Positions 1 through 8,250 of a DNA stretch of 64,000 nucleotides are shown piece by piece. The stretch's first letter is position 1, and each line of letters opens with the position of its first letter. The notes beneath the pieces are model-generated. The model searched no databases. It saw only the letters and a list, made by a program, of their open reading frames with translations, and was not told where the DNA came from. This DNA comes from DATARH01 sp035309005 (GTDB lineage: Bacteria; Pseudomonadota; Alphaproteobacteria; ATCC43930; CGMCC-115725): positions 1-64,000 of the forward strand of contig DATGFP010000015.1 of NCBI GenBank assembly GCA_035309005.1, read 5' to 3'. Position numbers and translations under genes: made by a program.

Positions 1-8
1 CCGCGCCG

Positions 9-776
9 TCAGTCGTCCCACACCTGTTTCGGCATCGGCAGGTCGGCGAAATCATCGTCCGTCAGCGGCCGGTCGGCGGCGATCCCGTGCATCCCCAATA
101 GCATGACCCATTGGCGCGTGTGCTGGCCGATATGCCAGGTCGCGCGCTCCATGACCTCGTGCAGCTGTTGCGGGCCGTAATAGGTCTCGACCGTCGCCTG
201 CGCCGCTTTGTCGGCCGTGTCCTGCCACCACCGCGCGACGCGGCTGCGCACCCGGCGGCCGTAATCGGCCAGGGCCGCGGTCGACGCCATCTCCTCGGGC
301 CGGGTGACCTCGCCGGGCAGCGAGTGGCTGAAGAAGGCGCCGCCCGCCACTTCGACAAACGCATCGGGGATGCGGAACATGTGGTGCGCCAGCCGCGCGT
401 AGGTGCGCGGCCGGTTGGGCGTCAGCGTCGCGAGTTCGCCCTCCGGCATCTGCTGAACGATGCGCAGCGCCGCGTCGATAAAGCGCTGCATGCGCTCGAC
501 CAATTGCGCCGGCGACAATACCGGCCCGGCCTTCTCGTCGAGCCGCAGAAACTCGACGACCTGCGCGATATTCTGCGCGAAGACGAATTTGTCGCCGCGC
601 GACAATACCGGGATCGAGCGCGCCCCCAGGCGCTGCAGCTCGGCCCGGCCGGCGGCGTCTTCCAACACGTTGATCGACTGGAACTCGATCCCACGGACCG
701 AGAGAAACTCCTTGAGTCTCAGGCAGCTGGTTCAACCCGGCTGCCAGAACGCCTTCAATGGTGCGACGTCCGGCAT
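9..776 (-). CDS. Putative selenocysteine-containing glutaredoxin-like/DinB fusion protein
   Basis: Read from the ATG at 776 the frame is open to the TGA stop at 9-11 except for one TGA at codon 15 (732-734), giving 255 aa if decoded. Residues 1 to about 80 form a glutaredoxin-like domain: beta-strand AFWQPG, then U15-T-S-C18, then a cis-Pro at SIPV (P56). Related Cys proteins, as I recall them, read QPGCTSC here, so the TGA sits on the first redox Cys. Residues about 85-250 resemble a DinB four-helix bundle with candidate metal His at 131/132, 215 and 219. An AAGGAAA ribosome site lies just before the ATG and a hairpin follows the TGA. Without readthrough, only a fragment starting at GTG 668, lacking the redox motif, could be made. 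A simple nonsense mutation or base error is the alternative. The gene is divergent from the DUF2125 gene. Confidence 0.68.
704..720 (-). promoter_or_regulatory. SECIS-like hairpin after the in-frame TGA
   Basis: Starting 11 nt after the TGA, the transcript can pair GAGACU with AGUUUC (6 bp including one G.U) around a 5-nt loop CAAGG; the loop could close by one more C-G pair to AAG. The 17-nt size and 11-nt spacing match the E. coli fdhF upper stem-loop. The usual G in the first two loop positions is missing, which lowers confidence. Confidence 0.45.
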
Positions 777-782
777 GGCGCG

Positions 783-789
783 TTTCCTT
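783..789 (-). promoter_or_regulatory. Ribosome binding site fixing the start upstream of the TGA
   Basis: AAGGAAA lies 6 nt before the ATG at 776. It supports initiation upstream of the in-frame TGA rather than at the GTG at 668 downstream of it. Confidence 0.5.
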
Positions 790-893
790 GTCAGAGCGAT
801 TCCAGAGCCTCACTTACGCGCTCCGCCGCGCCCGCGTCAACTCGCCGAGGCAGACCGTTGGCAGGCTTGGCGCTCGCTCGCTATAAACGGGGC

Positions 894-1916
894 ATGCGCC
901 GTTCGATCCGCCTCGGCTTCGCGGCCGCCATCGCGCTCGTCGCCGCGCTCGGCGCCTATTGCGCCTATTGGTTCATCGCCGCCGGCCGGATCGAGGAGGG
1001 GGTCGGGCGCTGGGCGGATTCGCTGCGCGCGCAAAACCTCGATCTGGCGTGGCGCAGCGCAAGGGTCGGCGGCTTCCCGTTCCGCTTTCGCCTCGAATTG
1101 AGCGCGGCGAGCCTGCGCCAGCACACCGCGGCGCCAGGCCCGGAGCTGCACGTGCCGCTGCTGACGGCGAGCGCCTCGCCGTGGAATTTTCATGTGTTCC
1201 GGCTCGCCGCGCCGCAGGGCCTCAGCGCCGCGAGCGGCGGCGACCACCCGGAAGCGACGCTGGCGGCGCGCCGGGCAACCGGCGTCATCGTCGTCGCCGC
1301 AACGGGCGGCGCGACGCTGTGGTTCGCGCTCAGCGAGCCCGCGGCCGACGCCGGCGTGCACCTCGCGGCGCGCGAGGCGACGGTGTGGCTGAACCTGCCG
1401 CCGCACCCGCCGCAATCCCATGGCGACCCGGCGGTCGGCGTCGCGCTCGAGGTCCGCGAATTGACGCTGCCGGTGGTGCCGCCGCCGTTCCACAACCCGC
1501 TCGACGAAGTCTCGCTCGGGCTGACGCTGCGCGGCGGCTATCCGGCCGGCACGCTGCGCCAGGCGGCGGCGGCCTGGCGCGACGCCGGCGGCACCCTCGA
1601 CCTCGACCATCTGGCGCTCAGCTGGGACGCGCTCAGGGTCACCGGCTCGGGCACCCTGGCGCTCGATTCCGAGCTGCAGCCGATCGGCGGGTTTTCCGGC
1701 GCGGTCGAGGGCTATCCGCAGCTGATGACGGCGCTCGTCGGCGCCGGGCGGATGCGGGCCGGCGACGCGCGGCTCGCCGGCCTCGCGCTCGCGATGCTGT
1801 CGCGCGCCGGACCCGACGGCAGGCCGGAAATCGCGACCTCGTTCACGATTCAGAACGGCGAGATGTATCTCGGCCCGGCAAAGCTCGGGCGGGCGCCGCG
1901 GATCGACTGGCAGTGA
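894..1916 (+). CDS. DUF2125 domain-containing protein
   Basis: A 340-aa protein starting at ATG 894 (MRRSIRLGF). The N-terminus has basic residues followed by a hydrophobic segment (residues about 6-25, AAAIALVAALGAYCAYWF), so it is probably membrane-anchored or secreted to the periplasm. The rest matches my recollection of the DUF2125 family of alphaproteobacteria, with the early motif RVGGFPFRF and beta-rich repeats. Function is unknown. The frame is open further upstream to 111, but that part overlaps the opposite-strand gene and is antisense to it, so the ATG next to the signal-like segment is preferred. Confidence 0.75.
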   Translation: MRRSIRLGFAAAIALVAALGAYCAYWFIAAGRIEEGVGRWADSLRAQNLDLAWRSARVGGFPFRFRLELSAASLRQHTAAPGPELHVPLLTASASPWNFHVFRLAAPQGLSAASGGDHPEATLAARRATGVIVVAATGGATLWFALSEPAADAGVHLAAREATVWLNLPPHPPQSHGDPAVGVALEVRELTLPVVPPPFHNPLDEVSLGLTLRGGYPAGTLRQAAAAWRDAGGTLDLDHLALSWDALRVTGSGTLALDSELQPIGGFSGAVEGYPQLMTALVGAGRMRAGDARLAGLALAMLSRAGPDGRPEIATSFTIQNGEMYLGPAKLGRAPRIDWQ

Positions 1917-1955
1917 GAGGGGCTTAGAGCGTTACCCGACCAAATCCGCATCGTC

Positions 1956-2025
1956 ATTCCCGCGCAAGCGGGAATCCAGGGCAACTGACCGCCGCCTGCT
2001 CTGGACCCCCGCTTGCGCGGGGGTC
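1956..2025. repeat. Paired REP-like palindromes between convergent genes
   Basis: Two hairpins: ATTCCCGC-GCAA-GCGGGAAT at 1956-1975 and GACCCCCGC-TTGC-GCGGGGGTC at 2004-2025. Each has a CCAG/CTGG flank pointing inward, so the pair forms one imperfect inverted unit of a kind common between alphaproteobacterial genes. It sits between two convergent genes and may help end transcription, though no T-run follows. Confidence 0.7.
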
Positions 2026-2059
2026 ACGGGGACATGTTTCGATCCTATCGGACCATGCT

Positions 2060-2404
2060 TTACGGCAGGCTTTCGGGCGGCGGCTGCGGCGCTTCGGCGC
2101 GCTCCGACATGCCGTAGTCGCGGATGACCGCCGCGACGCGCAGCCGGTAATTGCGGAAGATGCCGCCGCGGCCGGCGCGCTGCGCCTCGCGGTGCTCCTC
2201 GTGGCGGCGCCAGAGGGCGACCGCCGCCTCGTCGCGCCAGAACGACAATGACAGGATCTTGCCCGGGTTGGTCAGGCTCTCGAAGCGCTCGATCGAGAGG
2301 AAGCCGTCGATCTTTTCCAGTTCCGGGCGCAGCCGCGCGGCGATGTCGAGATAATCCTGGCGTCGCCCCGCCGCCGGCTCGACCTCGAAGATCACCGCAT
2401 GCAT
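2060..2404 (-). CDS. Antibiotic biosynthesis monooxygenase (ABM) domain protein
   Basis: A 114-aa protein with the ABM ferredoxin-like fold pattern: MHAVIFEVEPAAG at the start, FLSIERFESL, then ILSLSFWRDEAAVALWRRH, the typical strand-helix layout with a conserved W. Such small cofactor-free monooxygenases or heme-degrading-like proteins have varied substrates, so none is assigned. It lies 4 nt downstream of tyrC on the same strand and is probably cotranscribed. It may be a late addition to the hisC-tyrC operon with an unrelated function. Confidence 0.7.
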   Translation of the reverse strand: MHAVIFEVEPAAGRRQDYLDIAARLRPELEKIDGFLSIERFESLTNPGKILSLSFWRDEAAVALWRRHEEHREAQRAGRGGIFRNYRLRVAAVIRDYGMSERAEAPQPPPESLP

Positions 2405-2408
2405 CGCG

Positions 2409-3293
2409 TCAGGCCTGCTTGGCTTCGATGATCGAGCGGCGGATCGCGCGGGTGCGGGTGAACCAATCGTGCAGCGTGTCGCCGTCGCCGCGGCGGATCG
2501 CGCGCTGCAGCGCCGTCAAATCCTCGGTGAAGCGCTGCAGCAGCTCCAGCACCGCCTCGCGGTTTTCCAGAAAGATGTCGCGCCACATCACCGGGTCGGA
2601 GGCCGCGATGCGGGTGAAGTCGCGGAAGCCGCCGGCCGAATAGGCGACGACCTCGGATTGCAGATCCTGCCCGAGCTCGGTCGCGGTGCCGACGATCGTA
2701 TAGGCAATCAGATGCGGCAGGTGCGAGGTCACCGCCAGCACCTTGTCGTGATGTTCGGCCGCCATCGTCGCCACGCGCATGCCGGCGAGCTGCCAGAGCG
2801 CGGTGATCCGGGCGACCGCCTCGGGGGCGGTCTCTGGGGTCGGGGTCAGGATGCACCAGCGGTCGCGGAAGAGTTCGGCAAACCCGGATTCGGGGCCGGA
2901 ATGCTCGGTGCCGGCGACCGGATGGCCGGGGACGAACTGCACCCGGCCCGGCAACAGCGGCTGCAGCGCGGCGATCGCGGCGCCCTTGACCGAGCCGACA
3001 TCGGTGACGATCGCGCCGTCGCGCAACGCCGGCGCGATACGCCGGGCGATCTCGCCATAGGCCGAGAGCGGCGTCGCGATCACCACGAGGTCGGCGCCGG
3101 CGACCGCCGCGGCCGGATCGTCGGTCGCCTCGTCGGCGATGCCGAGGCGGCGCACCGTCGCCAGCGTCTCGGCGCTGCGGGCGCAGGCGACGATGTGGGT
3201 TGTCGGGCTCTCCAGGCGCAACAGGCGCGCCAGCGAGGAGCCGATCAGCCCGATGCCGATGATCGCGACCCGCTCGAACAGAAGCTCCTTCAT
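2409..3293 (-). CDS. tyrC: Prephenate/arogenate dehydrogenase
   Basis: 294 aa from ATG 3293. The N-terminal Rossmann motif GIGLIGSSLARLL binds NAD(P); later motifs VDVGSVKG-like (VTDVGSVKGA), GHPVAGTEHSGPESG and the catalytic-His region of TyrA-family proteins follow, then the helical dimer domain (HLPHLIAYTIV). It oxidatively decarboxylates prephenate or arogenate in tyrosine synthesis. The start overlaps the hisC stop by 4 nt (ATGA), so translation is probably coupled. Whether the substrate is prephenate or arogenate cannot be decided from sequence. Upstream neighbours hisC and chorismate mutase complete a short aromatic branch. Confidence 0.88.
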   Translation of the reverse strand: MKELLFERVAIIGIGLIGSSLARLLRLESPTTHIVACARSAETLATVRRLGIADEATDDPAAAVAGADLVVIATPLSAYGEIARRIAPALRDGAIVTDVGSVKGAAIAALQPLLPGRVQFVPGHPVAGTEHSGPESGFAELFRDRWCILTPTPETAPEAVARITALWQLAGMRVATMAAEHHDKVLAVTSHLPHLIAYTIVGTATELGQDLQSEVVAYSAGGFRDFTRIAASDPVMWRDIFLENREAVLELLQRFTEDLTALQRAIRRGDGDTLHDWFTRTRAIRRSIIEAKQA

Positions 3294-4393
3294 CGCGCCG
3301 CCATGAATTCGGCCAAGGAAGCCGCCACGATCTCCATCTCCTCGCCGGTGCCGATCGTGATGCGCAAATGCTGCGGCAGCCCGTAGCCGCCCATCTGGCG
3401 CACCAGGATGCCGCGCGATTGCAAAAACGCGAAGGCGGCGTCGGCGTTGCGGCCCGGCTCGTCGGGAAAGCGCGCCAGCACGAAATTGCCGACGCTCGGG
3501 GTCAGCGTCAGGCCGAGCGCGGCCAGCCGCTGCGACAGCCACGGCAGCCAGCGCTCGTTATGGGCGCGGGCGCGGGCCAGCGCGCCGACATCCTCGACCG
3601 CCGCCACCCCGGCCGCCAGCGCCGGCGCGGCGACGTTGAAGGGACCGCGGATGCGGTTCAGCACGTCGGCGATCGCCGGCGGGCAATAGGCCCAGCCGAG
3701 CCGCAGCCCGGCCAGCGCGTAGATCTTCGAGAAGGTCCGCAGCATCACGACGTTGTCGGCCCGGTTGACCAGCGCGACCCCGGGTTCGTAGTCGTTGCGG
3801 TTGACGAATTCGGCATAGGCCGCGTCGATCGCCAGCACGACATGGCGCGGCAGCCCCGCGTGGAGGCGCGCCAGTTCGTCCGCGGAGAGGTAGGTGCCGG
3901 TCGGGTTGTTGGGGTTGGCCAGGAAGACGATGCGGGTGCGCTCGGTGACGCGCGCGAGGAAGGCGTCGACATCGGCGGTCAGCTCGCGCTCCGGCACCGC
4001 GACCGGGCTGGCGCCGACCGATTGGGCGCCGATCGGGTACATCAGAAAGCCGTGCCGGCTGTACATGACCTCGTCGCCGGCGCCGGCGTAGGCGCGCATC
4101 AGCATCCCGATCAGTTCGTCGGAGCCGGCGCCGCACACGATGCGTTCGGGATCGAGCCCGTGATGCCGCCCGATCGCCGCGCGCAGTTCGGCGGCGCTGC
4201 CGTCGGGATAGCGGTGGATGTCGTCACAGAGCGCGCGGTAGGCGGCGATCGCCTTGGGGCTCGGGCCCAGCGCGCTTTCGTTGGAGGCGAGGCGGATCGG
4301 CCGCAGGTTGCCGGGGGCCTTCGACTCGCCGCCGATATAGGGAGCGATGTCGAGAATGCCCGGTCCGGGGACCGGGGCGCTGGGAACCGTCAT
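3290..4393 (-). CDS. hisC: Histidinol-phosphate aminotransferase
   Basis: 367 aa, fold-type I PLP aminotransferase. Visible motifs: LASNESALGPSPKA near the N-terminus, NPNNPTGTYLS (substrate/PLP contact), AIDAAYAEFV (the Asp and Tyr contacting PLP), and TFSKIYALAGLRLGW with the Schiff-base lysine. HisC paralogs also act on aromatic 2-oxo acids. Its position between chorismate mutase and tyrC, away from the his operon at 32.6-36.3 kb, fits a dual role in histidine and Tyr/Phe synthesis (inference). The start at ATG 4393 (MTVPSAPVPG) is chosen because the frame extends much further upstream only as a shadow of the chorismate mutase gene. Confidence 0.88.
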   Translation of the reverse strand: MTVPSAPVPGPGILDIAPYIGGESKAPGNLRPIRLASNESALGPSPKAIAAYRALCDDIHRYPDGSAAELRAAIGRHHGLDPERIVCGAGSDELIGMLMRAYAGAGDEVMYSRHGFLMYPIGAQSVGASPVAVPERELTADVDAFLARVTERTRIVFLANPNNPTGTYLSADELARLHAGLPRHVVLAIDAAYAEFVNRNDYEPGVALVNRADNVVMLRTFSKIYALAGLRLGWAYCPPAIADVLNRIRGPFNVAAPALAAGVAAVEDVGALARARAHNERWLPWLSQRLAALGLTLTPSVGNFVLARFPDEPGRNADAAFAFLQSRGILVRQMGGYGLPQHLRITIGTGEEMEIVAASLAEFMAAR

Positions 4394-4412
4394 GGCGCAA
4401 GCCTCTTGGGGT

Positions 4413-5333
4413 CTAGCCTCTGGCGGCGGCAGCGGCGGGCGCACCTGTCGTGGCGTCCGCCGCCGGCGCCGGCGCCAGTTCGGCCGCGGCGAGCGGCACG
4501 GCGTAGCCGCCGAACCGCAACAGCCGGAAGAGGTCGGCGCCGAGCTGCGCGCGAAATTCACCGAGGCGCGCATCGGACAGCGGCACAAAGCCGTCGATCT
4601 CAATGAGGCTGTTGGCCCCCTCGGCATGCTCGCAGGACGCCATGAAGGTGCAGGCGAGGCCGAGCCCGGACAGCGTCGCGAACATCCGGCCGCGGCTGAT
4701 GCCGGGCGCGTTCTCGGCGACGAAGAGGGTGCGGTCGCGGCCCGTCGGGTGCTGCTCGCCACTGCCGATCGCCAGGGCGTCGCCGCCGTTCGAGCGGGCG
4801 TTGCCGCGCGCCCCGAACGGCAGCCGCGCGACGACGTGCGGCGTGCTGTCGTCGGTCGACAACAGATGCCGCCACCACGGGTCGGGTTCGCTTTCCTCCG
4901 GCATCGCGAGCACGCCGATCGCCGCCTGGCCCTCGGTCACCGCATGGATGACCTGGCCGGGCGAGCGGTAGGCCTGCATCGGCGTGTGGCTGCCGTAATG
5001 GTCGCGCGCGATGTCCCACAGGCCCGGCGCCTCGGGCGGCGCGCATACCGCGATCGCGAAAGCGCCCTGGAGGCGCACCGTCGCCGCCAGCAATTCGCGC
5101 CACATGCGCACCAGCGTCGCCGGCGGGAAGGCGCCCTCGTTGCGCGCGACGAGCCGCCGCACGATTTCGGCTTCGCGCGCCGGCTGGTGCGGGGCAAGGC
5201 CGTCGTTGCGGCGCTTGTGCGCGGCGACCCGCGTCACGATCTCTATCCGCTCGATCAAGAGGTCCTGCAACCTGTCATCAATCTCGTCGATGCGCCGCCG
5301 CAAATGGTCGAGATCGGACGGGATGTCTGACAT
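4413..5333 (-). CDS. Chorismate mutase with a degenerate prephenate dehydratase-like C-terminal part
   Basis: 306 aa from ATG 5333 (MSDIPSDLDHLRRR). Residues about 5-95 are an AroQ-type chorismate mutase (LRRRIDEIDDRLQDLLIERI, then KRR, AREAEIVRRL), which converts chorismate to prephenate. The remaining 200 residues keep the pattern of prephenate dehydratase and ACT regions (ALAIGSGE, RTLFVAENAPG, CEHAEGANSLIEIDGF) but lack the catalytic TRF signature of true dehydratases, so dehydratase activity is doubtful. Such long alphaproteobacterial chorismate mutases are known. The frame runs further upstream to 5531, but the promoter signals at 5362-5390 argue for the downstream ATG. First gene of a chorismate mutase-hisC-tyrC-ABM operon. 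Confidence 0.8.
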   Translation of the reverse strand: MSDIPSDLDHLRRRIDEIDDRLQDLLIERIEIVTRVAAHKRRNDGLAPHQPAREAEIVRRLVARNEGAFPPATLVRMWRELLAATVRLQGAFAIAVCAPPEAPGLWDIARDHYGSHTPMQAYRSPGQVIHAVTEGQAAIGVLAMPEESEPDPWWRHLLSTDDSTPHVVARLPFGARGNARSNGGDALAIGSGEQHPTGRDRTLFVAENAPGISRGRMFATLSGLGLACTFMASCEHAEGANSLIEIDGFVPLSDARLGEFRAQLGADLFRLLRFGGYAVPLAAAELAPAPAADATTGAPAAAAARG

Positions 5334-5361
5334 GGTTTCGATCGCTGCCGGGACGTGGATA

Positions 5362-5390
5362 GTAGTAGAGTTGTGTACTGCTAAAATCAA
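5362..5390 (-). promoter_or_regulatory. Candidate sigma70-type promoter for the chorismate mutase operon
   Basis: On the minus strand TTGATT (5385-5390) and TACTAC (5362-5367) are 17 nt apart in an unusually AT-rich spot, with the chorismate mutase ATG about 30 nt downstream of the -10. No operator was recognised. Confidence 0.4.
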
Positions 5391-5398
5391 AGAAAACG

Positions 5399-5426
5399 TT
5401 GACATGGCTGGCCGTCGCTCCATAGC
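5399..5426 (+). promoter_or_regulatory. Candidate sigma70-type promoter for metX
   Basis: A perfect TTGACA -35 box (5399-5404) is followed after 16 nt by CATAGC (5421-5426). It points towards metX-metW and is back-to-back with the chorismate mutase promoter. No SAM-II riboswitch, common before alphaproteobacterial met genes, is visible in this leader. Confidence 0.4.
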
Positions 5427-5512
5427 TAGGCGCCTTCCGTCCGGCCTCGGCGGCCGTGCGCGGCGGCGCGGCGTCGGGCGCGATCGCGGCTGATTTTTAC
5501 CTAGAGCATCCC

Positions 5513-6685
5513 TTGTCGCTTCTGACCGCACCCCGGCTACAGCGCCCCGGCACAGACTGGCCCGGCTATAGTCTTGAGGTCGCGGAGAAGCTGCGCCTCG
5601 ATTGCGGCGCCGAGCTCGGCCCCTTCACCATCGCCTACCAGACCTATGGGCGGCTCAACCCCGAGCGCAGCAACGCGATCCTGGTATGCCACGCGCTGAC
5701 GGGCGACCAGTACGTCGCCGACCCGCATCCCTTGACCGGCAACCCGGGCTGGTGGACGACGCTGGTCGGGCCGGGTGGCGTCCTCGACACCGAGCGCTAT
5801 TTCGTGATCTGCGCCAACGTGCTCGGCGGCTGCATGGGCACCACCGGCCCGCGCGACACCAACCCGGCGACCGGTGAAGCCTGGGCGATCGATTTCCCGG
5901 TGATCACGATCCGCGACATGGTGCGGGCGCAAAAGCTCCTAATCGAGCATCTCGGCATCGCGCAATTGTTTTGCGTCATCGGCGGCTCGATGGGCGGCAT
6001 GCAGGCGCTGGAATGGGCCTCGAGCTTTCCCGATGCGGTGTTCTGCGCCGTGCCGATCGCCGCGGCGGCGCGCCATTCGGCGCAGAACATCGCGTTCCAC
6101 GAAGTCGGCCGGCAGGCGATCATGGCCGATCCCGAATGGTGCGGCGGGCGCTATCTCTCGCTTGGCCGCAACCCGGCGCGCGGCCTCGCGGTGGCGCGCA
6201 TGGCGGCGCACATCACGTACTTGTCGGAGGCCGCGCTGCACCGCAAATTCGGCCGCAACCTGCAGGACCGCAAGAGCGTCACCTACGGGTTCGACGCCGA
6301 TTTCCAGGTCGAGAGCTATTTGCGCCACCAGGGCAGCACCTTCGTCGACCGGTTCGACGCCAACGCCTATCTCTACATCACCCGGGCGATGGATTATTTC
6401 GATCTCGCGGCCGAGCATGGCGGCTCGCTGCCGGCCGCCTTCGCCGGCAGCCAGCCGCGCTTCTGCATCATCTCGTTCACCAGCGACTGGCTGTTTCCGA
6501 CGTCGGAGAGCCGGGCGCTGGTCCATGCCCTCAACGCGGTCGCCGCCAATGTCAGCTTTGTCGAAGTCGAGACCGACAAGGGGCACGACGCCTTTCTGCT
6601 GCACGAGCCCGAACTCTTCGCGACGCTGCGCGGCTTCCTCACCGGCTGCGCCGAGCACCGCGGCCTGACCCGCTTCTGGACATGA
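5513..6685 (+). CDS. metX: Homoserine O-acetyltransferase
   Basis: About 390 aa, alpha/beta-hydrolase fold acyltransferase that activates homoserine for methionine synthesis. Motifs: HALTGDQYV, ANVLGGCMGTTGP, the nucleophile elbow IGGSMGGMQALEW, and the Asp/His of the triad in SDWLFPTSES and DKGHDAFLLHE. The start is uncertain: a TTG at 5513 begins the conserved part (LLTAPRLQRPG), while a GTG at 5456 would add 19 residues with atypical codons. The stop overlaps the metW ATG (ATGA). Whether acetyl- or succinyl-CoA is used cannot be told with certainty; the GCMGTT motif is usual for MetX. Confidence 0.9.
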   Translation: MSLLTAPRLQRPGTDWPGYSLEVAEKLRLDCGAELGPFTIAYQTYGRLNPERSNAILVCHALTGDQYVADPHPLTGNPGWWTTLVGPGGVLDTERYFVICANVLGGCMGTTGPRDTNPATGEAWAIDFPVITIRDMVRAQKLLIEHLGIAQLFCVIGGSMGGMQALEWASSFPDAVFCAVPIAAAARHSAQNIAFHEVGRQAIMADPEWCGGRYLSLGRNPARGLAVARMAAHITYLSEAALHRKFGRNLQDRKSVTYGFDADFQVESYLRHQGSTFVDRFDANAYLYITRAMDYFDLAAEHGGSLPAAFAGSQPRFCIISFTSDWLFPTSESRALVHALNAVAANVSFVEVETDKGHDAFLLHEPELFATLRGFLTGCAEHRGLTRFWT

Positions 6686-7386
6686 GCGTCAGCGACGCGC
6701 TGCCGCTTCCCGCCGCCGAGGCGGCCCCGACGGCGCCGGCCTTCGCGACGCTGCGGCGCGATCTGCGGCTGATCGCCGACATGATCGAGCCGCACGCGCG
6801 GGTGCTCGACATCGGCTGCGGCGACGGCGCGCTGCTCGCCTATCTGGCCCACGACAAGGCGGTCGACGCGCGCGGCATCGAGCTCAGCCAATCCGGAGTC
6901 AACGCCTGCGTGCGGCACGGCCTCTCGGTGATCCAGGGCGACGCCGACCGCGATCTCGAAGCCTTCCCGCGCGGCGCCTTCGACGTCGTCGTATTGAGCC
7001 AGACGCTGCAGGCGACCCGCCAGCCGCGCTACGTCGTCGAAGAGCTGCTGCGGATCGGCCAGCGGGCGATCGTGTCGTTCCCCAATTTCGGGTTCTGGCG
7101 CAGCCGCCTCGCGCTGTTGTTTCGCGGCCGCATGCCGGTGACCGAGGTCTTGCATCACGCGTGGTACGAGACGCCCAACATCCATTTGTGCACGATCCGC
7201 GACTTCGTCGCGCTGTGCGACGAGCTCGGCGCCACGATCGAGCGCAGCCTGACCCTCGACCGCCACGGCAACCCCTATTCGCTCGATCCGCGCGGCAGCC
7301 TCGCCAACCTCCTGGCCGAGCAGGGAGTGTTTGTGCTGTCCGGCACGCGGAATAAGCCCGGGGGCGGGAAGGCGGCGGGCCGATGA
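6682..7386 (+). CDS. metW: Methionine biosynthesis protein MetW
   Basis: 234 aa. Class I methyltransferase-like fold: motif I RVLDIGCGDGALLAYL, then GIELSQSGVNAC, DLEAFPRGAFDVVVLSQTLQ, and the MetW hallmark SFPNFGFWRSR with YETPNIHLCTIRDF. MetW is the usual partner of MetX in Proteobacteria and stimulates the acyltransferase step. It overlaps metX by 4 nt at its start and the phosphoesterase gene by 4 nt at its end, so the three form a translationally coupled operon. The N-terminus is about 25 residues longer than the conserved core. Confidence 0.9.
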   Translation: MSVSDALPLPAAEAAPTAPAFATLRRDLRLIADMIEPHARVLDIGCGDGALLAYLAHDKAVDARGIELSQSGVNACVRHGLSVIQGDADRDLEAFPRGAFDVVVLSQTLQATRQPRYVVEELLRIGQRAIVSFPNFGFWRSRLALLFRGRMPVTEVLHHAWYETPNIHLCTIRDFVALCDELGATIERSLTLDRHGNPYSLDPRGSLANLLAEQGVFVLSGTRNKPGGGKAAGR

Positions 7387-8225
7387 TCATCGCACAGCTC
7401 TCCGACCCGCATATCGTCGCGGCCGGCAAGCTCTTCCGCTGCCCGGTGCTAGGCGCCGCGCCCGGTCGCCAGCGGGTGTCGTGCGAATTCGACACCGCGC
7501 CCTACCTGGCGCGCGCGGTCGCGGCGCTCAACGCGCTGGCGCCGCGCCCCGACATCGTGGTGGTGACCGGCGATCTGGTCGACCATGGCGAGCCCGCCGA
7601 ATACGACCAGCTGCGTGCGCTGCTGGCGCCGCTCGCGATGCCTTATTTTGTGATCCCCGGCAATCACGACGCGCGCGAGCCGCTGCGCGAGGCCTTCCGC
7701 GGCGACGGCTACCTGCCCCCCGAGGGTCATCTGCAATACGCGATCGAGGATTATCCGCTGCGCCTCGTCGCGCTCGACACGCTGGTCCCCGGAGAGCCCG
7801 GCGGGCGGCTCTGCGCCGAGCGGCTGGGCTGGCTCGACCGCGCGCTGGCGGCGCAGCCGCGGCGCCCGACCGCGATCCTGATGCATCACCCGCCGTTTGC
7901 GACGCGCATCACCTACATGGACGGCTTCGGCCTCGACAACGCCGCGGGCTTGGCCGAGATCGTCATGCGCCACAGCCATGTCGAGCGCATCCTGTGCGGC
8001 CATCTGCACCGCGCGATCGACCGCCGCTTTGCCGGCACCGTCGCCGGCACCGCGCCGAGCACGGCGCACCAGATCCGCCTCAACCTCGTGCCCGATACGC
8101 GCATCAGCTTCGTCTTCGAGCCGCCCGGCTACCAGCTGCACATCTGGGACGCAAGCGAGGGGCTCGTCACCCACACCGCAATCCTCGGCGAATGGGCCAG
8201 CCCCCACCCGGTCGCTTCCGGGTAG
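7383..8225 (+). CDS. Class III cyclic nucleotide phosphodiesterase-like metallophosphoesterase
   Basis: 280 aa with the full calcineurin-like metallophosphoesterase signature: D8-x-H10 in LSDPH, GDLVDHG, GNHD, MHHPPF and GHLH. The set and spacing fit the CpdA/GpdQ group that cleaves cyclic nucleotides or glycerophosphodiesters. No signal peptide is seen, so it is probably cytoplasmic. It overlaps metW by 4 nt and ends the metX operon. The actual substrate is unknown; no link to methionine metabolism is obvious. Confidence 0.82.
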   Translation: MIIAQLSDPHIVAAGKLFRCPVLGAAPGRQRVSCEFDTAPYLARAVAALNALAPRPDIVVVTGDLVDHGEPAEYDQLRALLAPLAMPYFVIPGNHDAREPLREAFRGDGYLPPEGHLQYAIEDYPLRLVALDTLVPGEPGGRLCAERLGWLDRALAAQPRRPTAILMHHPPFATRITYMDGFGLDNAAGLAEIVMRHSHVERILCGHLHRAIDRRFAGTVAGTAPSTAHQIRLNLVPDTRISFVFEPPGYQLHIWDASEGLVTHTAILGEWASPHPVASG

Positions 8226-8250
8226 GGGTGGCCCAGCGCGGCCCGCCGGC

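Noticed and set aside
9..668. Glutaredoxin-DinB gene starting at GTG 668 as a short protein
   Set aside because: This start removes the redox strand and CxxC site and has no ribosome site, whereas the ATG at 776 has one; readthrough is the better model.
111..893. Upstream extension of the DUF2125 frame
   Set aside because: It is antisense to the glutaredoxin-DinB gene and lacks similarity to the family; the signal-like segment marks the ATG at 894.
2469..4606. Long plus-strand frames opposite tyrC and hisC
   Set aside because: Antisense to genes with complete catalytic motifs; composition is that of reverse-strand shadows.
5340..5512. Possible SAM-II riboswitch before metX
   Set aside because: The leader shows a promoter but none of the conserved SAM-II pseudoknot sequence.
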